Source: Pseudoclavibacter chungangensis (GTDB taxonomy: Bacteria > Actinomycetota > Actinomycetes > Actinomycetales > Microbacteriaceae). Taken from it: a DNA stretch of 64,000 nucleotides. Below, one piece after another: positions 1 to 9,263 of the stretch. Within the stretch, counting starts at the first letter, position 1, and each line of letters opens with the position of its first letter. The DNA lies in assembly GCF_013410545.1 (NCBI RefSeq), contig NZ_JACCFV010000001.1:1-64000 (forward strand), written 5' to 3'. The notes under the pieces are model-generated. The model ran no database searches. It was given only the letters and a program-made list of their open reading frames with translations, and was not told the DNA's origin. A program made the translations under genes and the position numbers.

Positions 1-11
1 ACACGCCGAAC

Positions 12-1226
12 ATGGCGAGCAACCAGATCACGTGCCCCCATTGCGGAACCGTCTTCACCGTCGATCAGGCCAACTACGCCGAAATCGCGCAGCAGGTGCG
101 CAGTCGAGAGTTCACAACCGAGCTGCACGCCCGCCTCGACGAAGCCGAGAAGCTCAAAGCCGCTGAGATCGCAAAGGCCCTGGCCAACGCCGCCCAACAG
201 TCCCAGCAGGCAGTGACGAAGAAGGACACGGAGATTCAGAAGCTCCAGGGTCAGCTGAAATCGGCCGGCACCGAACGGGATCTTGCGGTCACAAAGGCTG
301 TTGCGGCGACCGAGAGGCAGCTCGCCGAAGCGCGGAACAAACTCGCGCTGCAGTCCGCCGAACAGCAACTCAGGGACGCCACGCTCAGGGAGTCTCACGC
401 AAACGAGCTCGCGCTCAAGGACGAGCTCATCGAGCGCTACAAGGACGTGAAGGCGAAGCTCTCGGTCAAGCTGCTCGGTGAGACCCTTGAACAGCACTGT
501 GAGGTCGAGTTCAACCGCATCCGGTCGCTCGCCTTTCCGAACGCGACGTTCGGCAAGGACAACGACGCGTCGGCCGGGACCAAGGGTGACTACGTCTTCC
601 GCGACTTCGACGACGAGGGTGCCGAGTACATCTCGATCATGTTCGAGATGAAGAACCGAGCCGACACTTCGTCGACCCGCAGGAAGAACGCCGACTTCTT
701 CGCCAAGCTCGACAAGGACCGCCGCGACAAAGGCTGCGAGTACGCGGTGCTCGTGACGATGCTCGAGGAGGACTCCGAGCTCTACGCCGGTATCACTGAT
801 GTCTCGCACGAGTACCCGAAGATGTTCGTCGTTCGCCCGCAGTTCTTCCTGTCGACCATCGGGCTGATTCGCAACGCCGCACAGGAAACGATCCTCGTGA
901 AGGCCGAGCTCGAGCACGTGAAGAAACAGCACATCGACATCACCGAGTTCGAGTCCGAGCTGGAGGCCTTCAAGTCGGCCTTCGGCCGCAACTACGACCT
1001 CGCCAGTCGCAAGTTCGGCCAGGCCATCAAAGACATTGACCTCGCGATCGAGAAGCTCCAGAAGGTCAAGGAAGGCCTGATCGGCTCCGAGAACAACCTC
1101 CGCCTCGCGAACGACAAGGCGACTGCCCTCACCGTCAAGAAGCTGACGAAGGGCAACCCGACCATGCAGGCCAAGTTCGCCGAGCTCGAAGCCGGGACGA
1201 CGCCGGACTCCACTGGCCCGGCCTGA
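12..1226 (+). CDS. DUF2130 domain-containing protein
   Basis: 404 aa. The N-terminus has a CPHC motif (residues about 8-11) like half of a zinc ribbon, followed by a long Ala/Glu/Lys/Gln-rich coiled coil (about 25-150) and a globular C-terminal half (about 155-340) that matches the DUF2130 family by its segments [11 protein letters not shown] and [20 protein letters not shown]2130 proteins are often compared with restriction-endonuclease-like folds, but their biochemical role is not established. Only 11 bases precede the start, so promoter and neighbours are unseen. The gene is richer in AAG/GAG lysine-glutamate codons than its neighbours and sits beside a broken transporter, which fits acquisition, but this is inference. 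A stem-loop follows the stop. Confidence 0.8.
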   Translation: MASNQITCPHCGTVFTVDQANYAEIAQQVRSREFTTELHARLDEAEKLKAAEIAKALANAAQQSQQAVTKKDTEIQKLQGQLKSAGTERDLAVTKAVAATERQLAEARNKLALQSAEQQLRDATLRESHANELALKDELIERYKDVKAKLSVKLLGETLEQHCEVEFNRIRSLAFPNATFGKDNDASAGTKGDYVFRDFDDEGAEYISIMFEMKNRADTSSTRRKNADFFAKLDKDRRDKGCEYAVLVTMLEEDSELYAGITDVSHEYPKMFVVRPQFFLSTIGLIRNAAQETILVKAELEHVKKQHIDITEFESELEAFKSAFGRNYDLASRKFGQAIKDIDLAIEKLQKVKEGLIGSENNLRLANDKATALTVKKLTKGNPTMQAKFAELEAGTTPDSTGPA

Positions 1227-1245
1227 GGCATCACGGGCGGCACGA

Positions 1246-1267
1246 CCCGGATCCGTGGAGATCCGGG
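1246..1267 (+). terminator. Stem-loop after the DUF2130 gene
   Basis: A perfect 8-bp stem (CCCGGATC / GATCCGGG) with a 6-base loop begins 20 bases after the DUF2130 stop, and the flanks can extend the pairing imperfectly (GGCA / TGCC). No U-tract follows. It is probably a transcription terminator. Confidence 0.45.
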
Positions 1268-1311
1268 CTGCCCTGCCCGCCGTACACACCTACGCCTGAA
1301 GGAGGAACACC

Positions 1312-1866
1312 ATGACGAACCGCGCTCGACGAGTCGACTCAAAACTCACTGAAGCGCCCTGGGTTCGATGAAGACTCGAGCTGTTCGATTCCGACTGGCA
1401 GATTGCGGTCGTTGGGGCAGCGCAGAACGCGTTCTCGAACTCGCTCGCGCGCGTCTCGCAGCAGGTGCCCGGACGCTTCGTCGTGACGCTCTCGCTCATC
1501 ACGCTCGGCGGTGTGCTCGGCCTCGTGCTGTTCATCACGATCCTCCACGGCGGCAAGCTGCCCGAGGCCTTCACCGAGCTGACCGGCCGGCAGGCGCTCG
1601 TCCTCGTGCTCGCGGGGTGCGCGAACGGCGTCGCGCTCGTGAGCATCACGGTCGCGGTGCGCTACACCACCGTCACGACGGTCTCGATGCTCAACGCGCT
1701 CGTCATCGTGTTCGGTGTGCTGTTCGGCAGGTGGTTCTTCGCCGAACCGATCACCGCGACGCTCGTGATCGGGAGCGCATGCATCCTCGCGGGCGTGGTG
1801 ATCGGACAGATCCGGTGGCGGCGGCGGGATTCCTCGACCCTCGTGCGTCGCACCGATGGGGCATGA
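1312..1866 (+). pseudogene. Remnant of a DMT/EamA-type drug/metabolite transporter
   Basis: An ATG at 1312 with a good ribosome site (GGAGGAA at 1301) starts a 19-codon reading frame that ends at TGA (1369-1371). The same frame then continues open to 1866 and encodes about four hydrophobic segments typical of the C-terminal half of an EamA/DMT permease (for example GVALVSITVAVRYTTVTTVS, then FGRWFFAEPITATLVIGSA). A full DMT protein has about ten membrane segments and 280-300 residues, so the N-terminal half is missing. The remnant could still be translated from GTG/ATG codons downstream, but it looks like a truncated gene fused to a foreign 5' end. The gene end converges on the P-type ATPase. 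Confidence 0.6.
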
Positions 1867-1920
1867 CGGGAGCGGACGACCCGCACCGGGCCGACTCCAC
1901 CCGCGCGAGCCTCCATCGGC

Positions 1921-4701
1921 TCAGCGGTGCGTCCCCACCGTCGCGCGTTCCGCGTCCGGCGTGGTCACGGTCGCACGGCGCGCGCCGAGCCGTGTGAGGA
2001 GCTTCGCGACCTCGACGAGCAGGAACACGCCGACGGCGAAGACGGCGGTGAGCAGCCACCCCTCGATGCCGATCGGCTTCGTCCCGAACCACGCGTTCAT
2101 GAACGGCAGGTACGTGAACGCGAGCTGCAGCGCGATGAGCGCCGCGGCCGAGCCCCAGATCGCCGGGTTGCCGCGCAACACGCGCGGCGTGAGCGACGAG
2201 GAGTTCAGGAATCGGCAGTTGAGCAGGAACGCGAGCTGCCCGATCGCGAGCATGAGCACGGCCGTCGTCTGCGCGAGCTGCACGTCACCCGTCCGAGCCC
2301 GCTCGATGAGGTACACCGCGAGTGTCACGCCGCCGAGCACGACCGACGCGAACAGCACGACGACGAGCGCGCGTGACGACAGCACCTGCTCCGACGAGGA
2401 ACGCGGCGGCCGCTTCATGATCCCCGGCTCGGCCGGCTCGCCCGCGAGCGAGAGCGACAGTGTGAGGGCCGTCGCGAGATTGATCCAGAGGATCTGGACG
2501 GGCGTGAGGGGGAGCGCGAGCCCGGCGAGGACGGCGACGAGGACGACGAGCGACTGGGCGCCGTTCGTCGGCAGCAGGAAGACGACCGACTTGCGGATGT
2601 TGTCGTAGATGCGCCGCCCCTCCTCGACGGCGCGCTCGATCGTCGCGAAGTTGTCGTCGGCGAGGACGATGTCGGCGGCCTCCTTCGTGGCCTCGGTGCC
2701 CTTGACGCCCATCGCGACGCCGACGTCGGCACGCGTGATCGACGGCGCGTCGTTCACGCCGTCACCGGTCATCGCCACGACCTCGCCGCGGGATTGCAGG
2801 GCCCGCACGATGCGGAGCTTGTGTTCGGGCGAGGTGCGCGCGTAGACGTCCACGTCGCGTGCCACGTGCGCGAGCTCCTCGTCGCTCATCGCCGTGAGCT
2901 CGGCGCCGCTCAGGACGGGGACCTCGCCCCGCTCCGGTGCGAGACCGAGTTCGCGGGCGATCGCGGTCGCGGTGCCGCGGTGGTCACCCGTGATCATCTT
3001 GACCCGGATGCCCGCGCCGTGCGCCTCGGCGATCGCGGCGGTCGCCTCGGGACGGGGCGGATCGACGATGCCGACGACCCCGAGGAACGTGAGACCGTCG
3101 TCCACCTCCTCGAGCGTCAGGGTGTCGTCGTCGTCGGACGCTCCGCGCACGGCGACGGCGAGCACACGCAGGCCGCGCGCCGAGAGTTCGTCGATGCGCC
3201 CGTCCCACGCGGCACGGTCGAGGGCGACGAGTTCCCCCGCGGAGGTGCGCTCGTGCGCCGAGCGGTCGAGGAGCCGGTCGGGCGCACCGACGACGTGCAC
3301 GATCCGGCGTGGCCCGTCGTCGCCGGGCAGCTCGTCGAGCGTCGCGGCGAACTTGTGCGACGACTCGAACGGCACCGCGGCGATGCGTCGCGCACCGCGG
3401 GTGTCGGCGCCGGCCTTGTCGGCGAGGAGGCGCAGCGCCCCCTCGGTCGGCTGCCCGACGACGCGCCAGCCGTCACCGTCCCGTTCGACCGATGCGTCGT
3501 TGCACAGCGTCGCCGCGACGACGAGCGCATCGAGGTCGGGGTGATCCGCAGCGTCGGCGGCGGCACCGTCGACCGTCGTGATCGCGCCCTCCGGGGCGTA
3601 GCCGGTGCCCGTGACGGCGTAGGAGCCCGACGGCGTGACGACGGCCCGCGCCGTCATCTCGTTCTGTGTGAGCGTGCCGGTCTTGTCGGAGCAGATCGTC
3701 GTGGTCGACCCGAGCGTCTCGACGGCCGCCATCTTGCGCGTGATCGCCCGCCGTTTCGCCATCTGCTGCACGCCGAGGGCGAGGGTGATGGTCACGAGGG
3801 CGGGCAGGCCCTCGGGCACCGCGGCGACCGCGAAGCCGATGGCGGCCGAGATGAGGTCCTCGAGGCCGAGGCCGTGCACGAAGTACCCGACGAGCAGCAT
3901 GACGAGCGCGAGCCCGGCGATGAGGATCGAGAGCTGACCGCCGAGTCGTGCGAGCTGGCGGGCGAGGGGCGTGTCCATCTCGTCCTGCTCGGCGACGAGG
4001 GCCGAGATGCGGCCGATCGCGGTGTCCGAGCCGATCGCGACGACGACGCCCTCACCCGTGCCGGCGGTGGCGATCGTGCCGGAGAACAGCATCGAGCTGC
4101 GGTCGCCGAGACCCGCGTCGGCCTGGACCGCGTCCGGGCCCTTGTCCGCCGCGAGCGATTCGCCCGTGAGCGCCGACTCGTCGACCTGCAGGCCGTGAGC
4201 ATCGAGGAGCCGCACATCGGCGGGCACCCGGTCGCCGCTGCGCACGCGCACGACGTCGCCGACGACGAGTTCCGCCGCATCGACGACGCCCCACGTGCCG
4301 TCGCGCAGCACCTTCGCGTCGAGCGACTGCATGCGCCGCAGCCCGGCGAGCGCCGACGTGGCGCGGCCCTCCTGGACGAAGCCGACGAGGCCCGTCGCGA
4401 CGATCACGACGACGATGACGGTGAAGTCGACCCAATCGGCCGTGATGGCCTTGAGGACGGCGGCACCGATGAGGATGTAGGTGAGGACGTCGTTGTACTG
4501 GCTCAACAGACGGCGGACGAGCGAGGGCCTCGGCGGCTCGGGCAGTTCGTTGCGGCCGTCGCGCCCGAGACGCTCGGTCGCCTCCGTGCCGGTGAGGCCG
4601 GCCGGGGCCGAGCGGAACTCCAGGAGCACCTCGTCGCTCGGTGCCGCCCAGGGAGTGTCCCGGACGAGTGGTGCGTCGGACGGTCGATCGGTCGTCGCCA
4701 T
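1921..4701 (-). CDS. Cation-transporting P-type ATPase (IIA/Ca2+-like)
   Basis: 926 aa from the ATG at 4701; a frame extension to 4770 reads Arg-rich and looks non-coding. The order is N-terminal cation-ATPase domain, actuator domain with TGES, membrane segment 4 with PEGLP, the phosphorylation motif DKTGT (Asp about residue 338), nucleotide-binding domain, the hinge TGDGVNDAP, and a C-terminal six-helix bundle. PEGLP in helix 4 is typical of SERCA-like and related P2 ATPases, so Ca2+ (or Mn2+/Mg2+) export from the cytoplasm is the likely role. Helix 6 reads WINLATALTLSLSLAGEP, without the classic SERCA acidic ligands, so the substrate is uncertain. No regulator is adjacent; the divergent neighbour is an MFS pump. 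Confidence 0.85.
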   Translation of the reverse strand: MATTDRPSDAPLVRDTPWAAPSDEVLLEFRSAPAGLTGTEATERLGRDGRNELPEPPRPSLVRRLLSQYNDVLTYILIGAAVLKAITADWVDFTVIVVVIVATGLVGFVQEGRATSALAGLRRMQSLDAKVLRDGTWGVVDAAELVVGDVVRVRSGDRVPADVRLLDAHGLQVDESALTGESLAADKGPDAVQADAGLGDRSSMLFSGTIATAGTGEGVVVAIGSDTAIGRISALVAEQDEMDTPLARQLARLGGQLSILIAGLALVMLLVGYFVHGLGLEDLISAAIGFAVAAVPEGLPALVTITLALGVQQMAKRRAITRKMAAVETLGSTTTICSDKTGTLTQNEMTARAVVTPSGSYAVTGTGYAPEGAITTVDGAAADAADHPDLDALVVAATLCNDASVERDGDGWRVVGQPTEGALRLLADKAGADTRGARRIAAVPFESSHKFAATLDELPGDDGPRRIVHVVGAPDRLLDRSAHERTSAGELVALDRAAWDGRIDELSARGLRVLAVAVRGASDDDDTLTLEEVDDGLTFLGVVGIVDPPRPEATAAIAEAHGAGIRVKMITGDHRGTATAIARELGLAPERGEVPVLSGAELTAMSDEELAHVARDVDVYARTSPEHKLRIVRALQSRGEVVAMTGDGVNDAPSITRADVGVAMGVKGTEATKEAADIVLADDNFATIERAVEEGRRIYDNIRKSVVFLLPTNGAQSLVVLVAVLAGLALPLTPVQILWINLATALTLSLSLAGEPAEPGIMKRPPRSSSEQVLSSRALVVVLFASVVLGGVTLAVYLIERARTGDVQLAQTTAVLMLAIGQLAFLLNCRFLNSSSLTPRVLRGNPAIWGSAAALIALQLAFTYLPFMNAWFGTKPIGIEGWLLTAVFAVGVFLLVEVAKLLTRLGARRATVTTPDAERATVGTHR

Positions 4702-4987
4702 GCGTGTGCGTCGCTCCAGTCGCGGACGGGTTGCGCCGCGTCGCGGACCCTTCGTGGGGGCCTGCCTCAATCGTATCGACGGCCGTCGGGCGGGCGTTCG
4801 GCGCGTCCCAGGGAGGGGTGAGGCGCGCGTGGTCGTGGCGGTGGCGCGTCGGCACTTCCGTGACGGCGGCGGCGTATCGGTGGTGACGTGACGGTGGTGA
4901 CGTGACGGCGGTGTCGCGGCGGCGGTGTCGCGGTGGTCGATCCGGTGAGGGGTTTGCCGACCGGACCGATGACACGTACCATACTGT

Positions 4988-5001
4988 ACCGTCCGGACGG
5001 T
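4988..5001. promoter_or_regulatory. 14-bp perfect palindrome, candidate TetR-type operator
   Basis: ACCGTCCGGACGGT is a perfect palindrome ending 26 bases before the ATG of the DHA2 MFS gene, next to an upstream imperfect repeat (GTACCATACTGTACC). Position and symmetry fit a repressor site of the TetR family, whose members commonly control such pumps in actinobacteria. No repressor gene lies beside it. The T-run right after it could suggest a terminator, but no gene on this strand ends here. Confidence 0.5.
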
Positions 5002-5027
5002 TTTTGTTCGGTGAAAGGACGAGCAGC

Positions 5028-6596
5028 ATGAGTACCGCGGCGATCCCCGTGATCACCTCCCCCAACCGGAACGCGACCGGCACCCCCGACGGCCACGACC
5101 CCGACGCGGCGCCGGCGACGACGCGCACCTGGCTCGGCCTCGGCGTGCTCGTCCTCGCGGTGTTCATCATCTGCATCGACGCGACCGTGCTCGACCTCGC
5201 GATCCCCGCGATCTCGAACGCGCTCGCACCGACGTCGACGCAATTGCTCTGGATCATCGACGTCTACAGCTTCATCGTCGCGGGCCTGCTCGTGACGATG
5301 GGGACGCTCGGTGACCGCATCGGGCGTCGCAAGCTCCTGCTCATCGGCGCCGCGGGCTTCGGTGCCGCGTCGGCGCTCGCGGCCTGGTCGACGAGTGCCG
5401 AGATGCTCATCCTCGCGCGGGCGCTGCTCGGTGTCGCGGGCGCGACGCTCATGCCGTCGACTCTCGGGCTCATCCGCTCGATGTTCCCGATCGCCCGTCA
5501 GCGGACGACCGCGATCGGTATCTGGGCGGCCATGTCCGGCGCGGGAACGGCCATGGGGCCGCTCGTCGGCGGCTGGCTGCTCGAGCACTTCTGGTGGGGC
5601 TCCGTCTTCGTCGTCAACCTGCCCGTCATGGCCGCGCTCCTCGTGCTCGGGCCGATCTTCATCGTCGAATCGCGCAACCCGAACCCCGGACGCTTCGACC
5701 TGCTCAGCTCGGTCCTCTCGATCGTCGCGATCGTGGGCGTCGTGTACGCGATCAAGGAGTGCGCGGCGCACGGAATCGAAGCCGTGCCCGTCGCCGTGGG
5801 GCTCGTCGGGCTCGTCGTCGGATGGTGGTTCGTTCGTCGTCAGCGCCGCCTCGACGAACCGATGCTCGATCTGCAGCTCTTCCGTCTCCCCGCCTTCTCC
5901 GCGGGCGTCCTCACGAACCTGCTCTCGATGTTCGCGTTCGCCGGCATCATCTTCTTCGGCTCGCAGTACCTGCAGACCGTCCTCGGGTTCGGTCCGCTCG
6001 GGGCGGGCTTCCTCATGCTTCCCGGTATGGCCGCGAGCATCGTCGCGTCGCTCACGGCGGGGTCGCTCGCGCGCAGGCTCGGGGTCGGTGTGGCGATCCC
6101 GCTCGCGCTCGTGACCGCGGCGGCCGGAGCGCTCGTCCTCCTGCTCACCGGGGTGCACTCGGGCGAGACGGCGTTCCTCATCGGCTACGTGCTGCTCGGC
6201 AGCGGGGTCGGTGTCATCACGACGATCACCTCGGATCTCGTCGTCGGGACCGCGCCCGCCCATCGTGCGTCGAACGCGTCGGGTGTCTCGGAGATGGGAT
6301 ACGAGCTCGGTATCGCGCTCGGTGTCGCGGTGCTCGGCAGCGTGCTCATGGGGCTGTACCGTCAGGCGCTCGACGTCTCGATGCTCGACCCCGAGCAGGC
6401 CGCCGCCGCGCGCGAGACGGTGAGTGGCGCGATGCACGTCGCGAGCGAGGACGGTGGTGCGCTCGGTGCGGCGCTGCACGAGTCCGCGGCGTCCGCGTTC
6501 GTCGGTGGCATGCACGCGGCGTCGATCGCGACCGCGGTGACCCTCGTCGTCGCGGCCGTCGTCTCGGTCGTGCTGCTCCGTCGCGGGCGCGTCTGA
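5028..6596 (+). CDS. MFS drug efflux transporter, DHA2 (14-TMS) family
   Basis: 522 aa from ATG 5028, preceded by GAAAGGAC as ribosome site. The first membrane helix contains the DHA2 motif with acidic residue (IDATVLDLAIPAI), followed by motif A (GDRIGRRKLL), the antiporter motif C region (GAGTAMGPLVGGWLLEHFWW), and about 14 hydrophobic segments in total. This is the layout of QacA/EmrB-type H+-driven exporters of toxic organic compounds at the cytoplasmic membrane. The palindrome at 4988-5001 probably mediates repression. The real substrate cannot be told. A tandem-repeat spacer follows the gene. Confidence 0.88.
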   Translation: MSTAAIPVITSPNRNATGTPDGHDPDAAPATTRTWLGLGVLVLAVFIICIDATVLDLAIPAISNALAPTSTQLLWIIDVYSFIVAGLLVTMGTLGDRIGRRKLLLIGAAGFGAASALAAWSTSAEMLILARALLGVAGATLMPSTLGLIRSMFPIARQRTTAIGIWAAMSGAGTAMGPLVGGWLLEHFWWGSVFVVNLPVMAALLVLGPIFIVESRNPNPGRFDLLSSVLSIVAIVGVVYAIKECAAHGIEAVPVAVGLVGLVVGWWFVRRQRRLDEPMLDLQLFRLPAFSAGVLTNLLSMFAFAGIIFFGSQYLQTVLGFGPLGAGFLMLPGMAASIVASLTAGSLARRLGVGVAIPLALVTAAAGALVLLLTGVHSGETAFLIGYVLLGSGVGVITTITSDLVVGTAPAHRASNASGVSEMGYELGIALGVAVLGSVLMGLYRQALDVSMLDPEQAAAARETVSGAMHVASEDGGALGAALHESAASAFVGGMHAASIATAVTLVVAAVVSVVLLRRGRV

Positions 6597-6628
6597 GGCG
6601 CGACCGCGAACCACTGCGTCGGCTTCCC

Positions 6629-6711
6629 GTGCCCCGGGTGGTCCGTGCCGTGCCGGGTGGTCTTCGCTGTGCCCGGGGATCCTCGCCGTGCCCGGGTGGT
6701 CCTCGGCGTGG
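6629..6711. repeat. Degenerate tandem repeat, about 4 units of 19-22 bp
   Basis: Four consecutive units start with GTGCC(C)CGGG and continue with (T)GGTCC or a variant, between the MFS stop and the copper ATPase operator. Units differ by a few bases and in length. There is no coding signal. It may be a slippage-generated spacer, and hairpins within units could slow RNA polymerase. Confidence 0.55.
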
Positions 6712-6787
6712 GTCATGACCCGAGGCGCGTCGGGGCGCGTCGGAACTGAGGCTGCGGCGCCTCACTGCCGTGACGCGACCCTCGACG

Positions 6788-6806
6788 TATACCCCGAGGG
6801 GGTATA
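6788..6806. promoter_or_regulatory. CsoR-type copper-responsive operator
   Basis: TATACCCC-GAG-GGGGTATA is a perfect inverted repeat with a 3-base centre, matching the known CsoR/RcnR-family operator pattern (TACCCC...GGGGTA). It ends 10 bases before the copper ATPase ATG, and its GAGGGGG stretch is the only plausible Shine-Dalgarno sequence. Bound CsoR would therefore block the start region itself. No csoR gene is visible in the window, so the repressor must be encoded elsewhere. Confidence 0.8.
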
Positions 6807-6816
6807 TCCTGTCGAT

Positions 6817-9123
6817 ATGTCCGATCGACACGATGAGCACGACGAGCGCACCGACCCGCAGCGTACGTCCGGCGACGGGGAGCGGGCCGAGCACGAGGTT
6901 CGCGGGACGGCCGACGCGCACGCGGGACGCGAGGCGCCCCCGACGACCGGTGGGGGACACCACGCGGAGCGCGAACAGGGAGCATCTCCCGACGCCCACG
7001 CCGATCGAGGACACGGCATGGTGGGGATGCATACGGGGCACGACATGAGCGGCCACGGTGGTCACGACATGGCGGGCATGCACACGGGGCACGACATGAG
7101 CGGCCACGGTGGCCACGACATGGCAGGCATGCACGGCGGCCACGCGCACCACGTCGCGCAGTTCCGACGCCTGTTCTGGATCATGCTCGTCATCGCGGTG
7201 CCCGTCGTCGCGTTCAGCCCCATGTTCGCCTCCCTCATCGGCTACTCGCTACCCCACGACGGTCCGGTGACGTGGATCTCACCCGTGCTCGGCACGGTCA
7301 TGTTCGTGTGGGGTGGTCGCCCGTTCCTCACCGGTGCGTGGCAGGAGATCCGGGCGCGTGCGCCGGGCATGATGCTCCTCATCGGGCTCGCGATCACGGT
7401 CGCGTTCGTCGCCTCGTGGGGTGCGAGCCTCGGCCTGCTCGACCACGAGCTCGACTTCTGGTGGGAGCTCGCGCTCCTCGTGGTCATCATGTTGCTCGGG
7501 CACTGGATCGAGATGCGCGCGATCATGCAGAGTTCCTCCGCGCTCGATTCGCTCGCGTCGCTCCTGCCCGACACGGCGGAGCGTGTCGAGGGCGACCGGA
7601 TCGTCGAGGTCGCGCCCGATGCGCTGCGCGTCGGCGACGTCGTCGTCGTCCGGCCGGGCGCGACGGTGCCCGCCGACGGGCGGATCGTCGACGGTCGCGC
7701 GGACCTCGACGAGTCGATCGTCACGGGCGAGTCCGTCCCCGTCGAACGCGGTGTCGGCGACCGGGTCGTCGCGGGAACGGTCGCGACCGACTCGGGGCTC
7801 CGCGTCGAGGTGACGGCGACGGGCGACGACACGGCGCTCGCGGGCATCCGCCGACTCGTCGCCGAGGCGCAGTCGTCGCCATCGCGCGCACAGCGGCTCG
7901 CCGACACGGCGGCGGGATGGCTCTTCTGGTTCGCGCTCGGTTCGGCCGTCGTGACCGCGATCGTGTGGTCGCTCGTCGGGCAGCCCGACGACGCGGTCGT
8001 GCGCACGATCACCGTGCTCGTGATCGCCTGCCCGCACGCGCTCGGCCTCGCGATCCCGCTCGTCGTCTCGATCGCGACGGAGCGTGCGGCGCGCGGTGGC
8101 GTGCTCGTCACCGATCGACTCGCGCTCGAACGCATGCGCGACGTCGACGCCGTGCTCATGGACAAGACGGGTACCCTCACGCGCGGCGAGCCGGCCGTGA
8201 TCGAGGTCGCCACCGTCGACGGACAGGATCGGGATCGCGTGCTCGCGATCGCCGCCGCCGCCGAACAGGACAGCGAGCACCCGCTCGCTCGAGCCATCGT
8301 GCGTGCCGCGCAGGAGCACGAGCTCGAGGTGCCGGCATCGAGCGGGTTCACCTCCTCGCCCGCCGAGGGCGTGCGCGCGACGGTCGACGGACACACGGTC
8401 GCGGTGGGCGGCCCGGCGCTGCTCGCCACGGCGGGCGCGTCGGAACTCCCGGTCGCGGACGAGTGGCGTCCCACGGGCGCGATCATCCTGCACGTGCTCG
8501 AGGACGGCCGCCCGGTCGGGGCCCTCCGGCTCGCCGACGAGATCCGTCCCGAATCGCGCGAGGCGGTCGATGCGCTGCACGCCCTGGGCCTGCAGGTCGT
8601 CATGATCACGGGCGATGCGCAGGCCGTCGCCGACGCCGTCGCCGAGCAGCTCGGTATCGACCGCGTCTTCGCGGGCGTGCGGCCCGAGGACAAGTCGGCC
8701 AAGGTCACGCAGCTGCAGCAGGAGGGGCGCGTCGTCGCGATGGTCGGCGACGGCGTCAACGACGCCCCGGCGCTCGCGACGGCCGACGTCGGGATCGCGA
8801 TCGGCGCGGGCTCGGACGTCGCGATCGCGTCGGCCGGGGTCGTGCTCGCGAGCTCCGACCCTCGCTCGGTGCTCTCGGTCGTCGAGCTGTCGCGCGCGAC
8901 GTACCGGAAGATGACCCAGAACCTCTGGTGGGCGGCGGGTTACAACCTGCTGTCCGTGCCGCTCGCAGCGGGCGTGCTCGCGCCGATCGGTTTCGTGCTC
9001 CCCATGAGTGTCGGCGCGATCCTCATGTCGCTCTCGACCGTCGTCGTCGCACTCAACGCCCAGCTCCTGCGCCGGCTCGACCTCTCACCGGCGGCGAGCG
9101 TGAAGCGCATCCTCGGCCGCTGA
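6817..9123 (+). CDS. copB: Copper-exporting P1B-type ATPase, CopB-like, His-rich
   Basis: 768 aa from ATG 6817, chosen because it lies directly behind the CsoR operator; a longer frame to 6688 would run through the operator. The first 110 residues form a hydrophilic His/Met/Gly/Asp-rich tail with two near-identical repeats around MHTGHDMSGHGGHDMAG. Then come eight membrane segments, the TGES actuator motif, the membrane motif CPH (about residue 405; CPC in CopA), DKTGT (Asp about 449), SEHPLA, and GDGVNDAP. CPH plus an N-terminal His tail is characteristic of the P1B-3 (CopB) subgroup, which exports Cu+/Cu2+ or Ag+ from the cytoplasm. There is no N-terminal CxxC heavy-metal domain. Confidence 0.9.
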   Translation: MSDRHDEHDERTDPQRTSGDGERAEHEVRGTADAHAGREAPPTTGGGHHAEREQGASPDAHADRGHGMVGMHTGHDMSGHGGHDMAGMHTGHDMSGHGGHDMAGMHGGHAHHVAQFRRLFWIMLVIAVPVVAFSPMFASLIGYSLPHDGPVTWISPVLGTVMFVWGGRPFLTGAWQEIRARAPGMMLLIGLAITVAFVASWGASLGLLDHELDFWWELALLVVIMLLGHWIEMRAIMQSSSALDSLASLLPDTAERVEGDRIVEVAPDALRVGDVVVVRPGATVPADGRIVDGRADLDESIVTGESVPVERGVGDRVVAGTVATDSGLRVEVTATGDDTALAGIRRLVAEAQSSPSRAQRLADTAAGWLFWFALGSAVVTAIVWSLVGQPDDAVVRTITVLVIACPHALGLAIPLVVSIATERAARGGVLVTDRLALERMRDVDAVLMDKTGTLTRGEPAVIEVATVDGQDRDRVLAIAAAAEQDSEHPLARAIVRAAQEHELEVPASSGFTSSPAEGVRATVDGHTVAVGGPALLATAGASELPVADEWRPTGAIILHVLEDGRPVGALRLADEIRPESREAVDALHALGLQVVMITGDAQAVADAVAEQLGIDRVFAGVRPEDKSAKVTQLQQEGRVVAMVGDGVNDAPALATADVGIAIGAGSDVAIASAGVVLASSDPRSVLSVVELSRATYRKMTQNLWWAAGYNLLSVPLAAGVLAPIGFVLPMSVGAILMSLSTVVVALNAQLLRRLDLSPAASVKRILGR
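7027..7140 (+). repeat. Tandem in-frame repeat encoding the His-rich tail
   Basis: A unit of about 51 bases occurs twice in a row, followed by a partial third. It encodes M-H-x-G-H-D-M-S-G-H-G-G-H-D-M-A-G. The number of units probably varies between strains, changing metal-binding capacity of the cytosolic tail; that is inference. Confidence 0.7.
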
Positions 9124-9198
9124 GGCGCGCTGCGTCGCGGCGTGAGCACGCCCGGTACAGCGGTCGATCGACGCGCGACGCGCCGGCATCGAACGGGC

Positions 9199-9263
9199 GT
9201 CGATCGGCCGCGAGCCGCAGCAGCCCGTACCGTGTCGATCGGCCGCGAGCCGGTTCAGCCCGT
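9199..9263. repeat. 35-bp-period direct repeat at the 3' end of tetR
   Basis: GTCGATCGGCCGCGAGCCG occurs at 9199 and again at 9234, with similar CAGCCCGT-like continuations. The second copy reaches into the last codons of the TetR gene, which may thus have been extended or altered by the duplication. Confidence 0.5.

Noticed and set aside
2794..4821. 675-codon open frame antisense to the P-type ATPase
   Set aside because: It is Arg/Gly/Asp-rich with no domain and exists because high-GC coding DNA leaves the antisense frames open. The ATPase on the other strand has full motifs.
4988..5006. Palindrome plus T-run as an intrinsic terminator
   Set aside because: No plus-strand gene ends upstream; it sits 26 bases before an ATG, so an operator is the better reading.
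6629..6711. Possible CRISPR-like array
   Set aside because: Units are about 20 bp, contiguous and without unique spacers; no cas genes are near. It is a plain tandem repeat. The DUF222 ladder is likewise not CRISPR.
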